A DNA stretch of 64,000 nucleotides, taken from positions 62,001 to 126,000 of the forward strand of contig JAJDEU010000001.1 in the NCBI GenBank assembly GCA_029259635.1, written 5' to 3'. The DNA is from Planctomycetota bacterium. GTDB taxonomy: Bacteria > Planctomycetota > UBA1135 > GCA-002686595. The position numbers were made by a program, and so were the translations under genes. A model generated the notes under the pieces. It worked only from the letters and a program-made list of their open reading frames with translations. It had not been told where the DNA came from and did not search any database. Each line of letters begins with the position of its first letter. The first letter of the stretch is position 1. Positions 63,685-64,000 of this stretch are shown here, one piece after another.

Positions 63685-64000
63685 CTACGGCTGCGACTGC
63701 TCGCTCTCGGCTTCCTGTTCGGATTCCAAGCTGGCGAAGGCGGGATTGGCACCGCCGGGCAGAGCGCCGGGATAGACGTCCGGATTCGCCGGTGCACGAT
63801 CGTGATTGTGCTCGGGCAAGTACTTGTCCGACGCGGGATCGGAGTCCGGAATTGCGGGATCGCTGGCTTTGGACAGACCGAAGGCGCGCCCGAGAACGAT
63901 TGCGGCGACGGCCACGAAGGCTGAGAAGAGCGCTCCCATCTTGGCCTGGCCCTGAAGGTCGGCGTTGGCGGGGAAAGCGGCTCCCGAGACGAACAGCGCG
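63685..64000 (-). CDS. NhaA-like Na+/H+ antiporter, C-terminal end only
   Basis: Only the 3' end of the gene lies in the window; the frame is open to the right edge, with no need for the internal ATG at 63939. The visible protein begins ALFVSGAAFPANADLQGQAK and continues MGALFSAFVAVAAIVLGRAF, which resembles the last two membrane helices of NhaA (pattern SLFIxxLAF...AKLGIL). A hydrophilic, acidic tail of about 60 residues follows, with His in LPEHNHDRAP and ending ESEQEAESEQSQP, which is longer than in E. coli NhaA. Identification rests on about 45 residues, so it is tentative. Confidence 0.55.
   Translation of the reverse strand, partial: ALFVSGAAFPANADLQGQAKMGALFSAFVAVAAIVLGRAFGLSKASDPAIPDSDPASDKYLPEHNHDRAPANPDVYPGALPGGANPAFASLESEQEAESEQSQP

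Overview
The window reads as a 64 kb piece of chromosome from a high-GC, Gram-negative, probably aquatic bacterium. An outer membrane is implied by the CusCBA-type tripartite efflux system and the lipoprotein signals. A DUF1570-type metallopeptidase, sulfatase-like lipoproteins without a formylglycine cysteine, a giant surface protein with DUF11 repeats, the frequent lack of Shine-Dalgarno sequences and some GTG/TTG starts would fit Planctomycetota or a neighbouring deep lineage. No rRNA or other decisive marker is present, so the phylum is a guess. I see no phage, IS element, integrase or CRISPR array. Most genes look like ordinary chromosomal genes in short operons.

Layout. 0-5 kb: SNF2-type helicase (5' end outside the window), an exported M28 peptidase with a PDZ domain, and a NodB-like deacetylase. 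5-13.4 kb: a metal efflux operon on the minus strand (small Cys-rich exported protein, then cusC, cusB and cusA homologues with overlapping ends). 13.6-17.4 kb: a DUF4863-like cupin, a DUF3825-like protein and a GT-C-like membrane protein. 17.6-22.5 kb: queF, a tightly coupled adenosine deaminase / esterase / deoC operon for nucleoside salvage, and gltX. 22.6-27.9 kb: SGNH hydrolase, zinc-finger/FecR-like membrane protein, sulfatase-like lipoprotein, metallophosphoesterase and NHL protein. 28.2-35.4 kb: a 2403-residue exported protein with an alpha/beta-hydrolase head and 15 DUF11-type repeats, partly arranged in 750-bp super-repeats. 35.9-38.8 kb: soluble histidine kinase, ChrR-type cupin, cysteine dioxygenase, a CAU-decoding tRNA and a VF530-type protein. 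38.9-43.7 kb: a double-length UvrA2-like ATPase with four ABC modules. 43.9-47.1 kb: YgjP-like protease, an OmpR-type two-component pair and a small basic protein. 47.8-61.4 kb: thiC, HAD phosphatase, DUF1570 protein, B12/radical SAM protein, FAD amine oxidase-like protein, DUF885 lipoprotein with a LysM-like insert, EamA transporter, a second sulfatase-like lipoprotein and a single-domain response regulator. 61.5-64 kb: the selenium locus and the end of an nhaA-like gene.

The most interesting locus is at the right end. A SenB-type selenosugar synthase (minus strand) is divergent from selD (plus strand). The selD gene is longer than a normal gene caller reports. Its real start lies at 62607, and an in-frame TGA at 62649-62651 falls exactly at the catalytic selenocysteine position, followed by a plausible SECIS hairpin. 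SelD here is therefore very likely a selenoprotein that makes selenophosphate, which the neighbouring SenB could use to build a selenosugar. No SenA-type enzyme is visible in the window.
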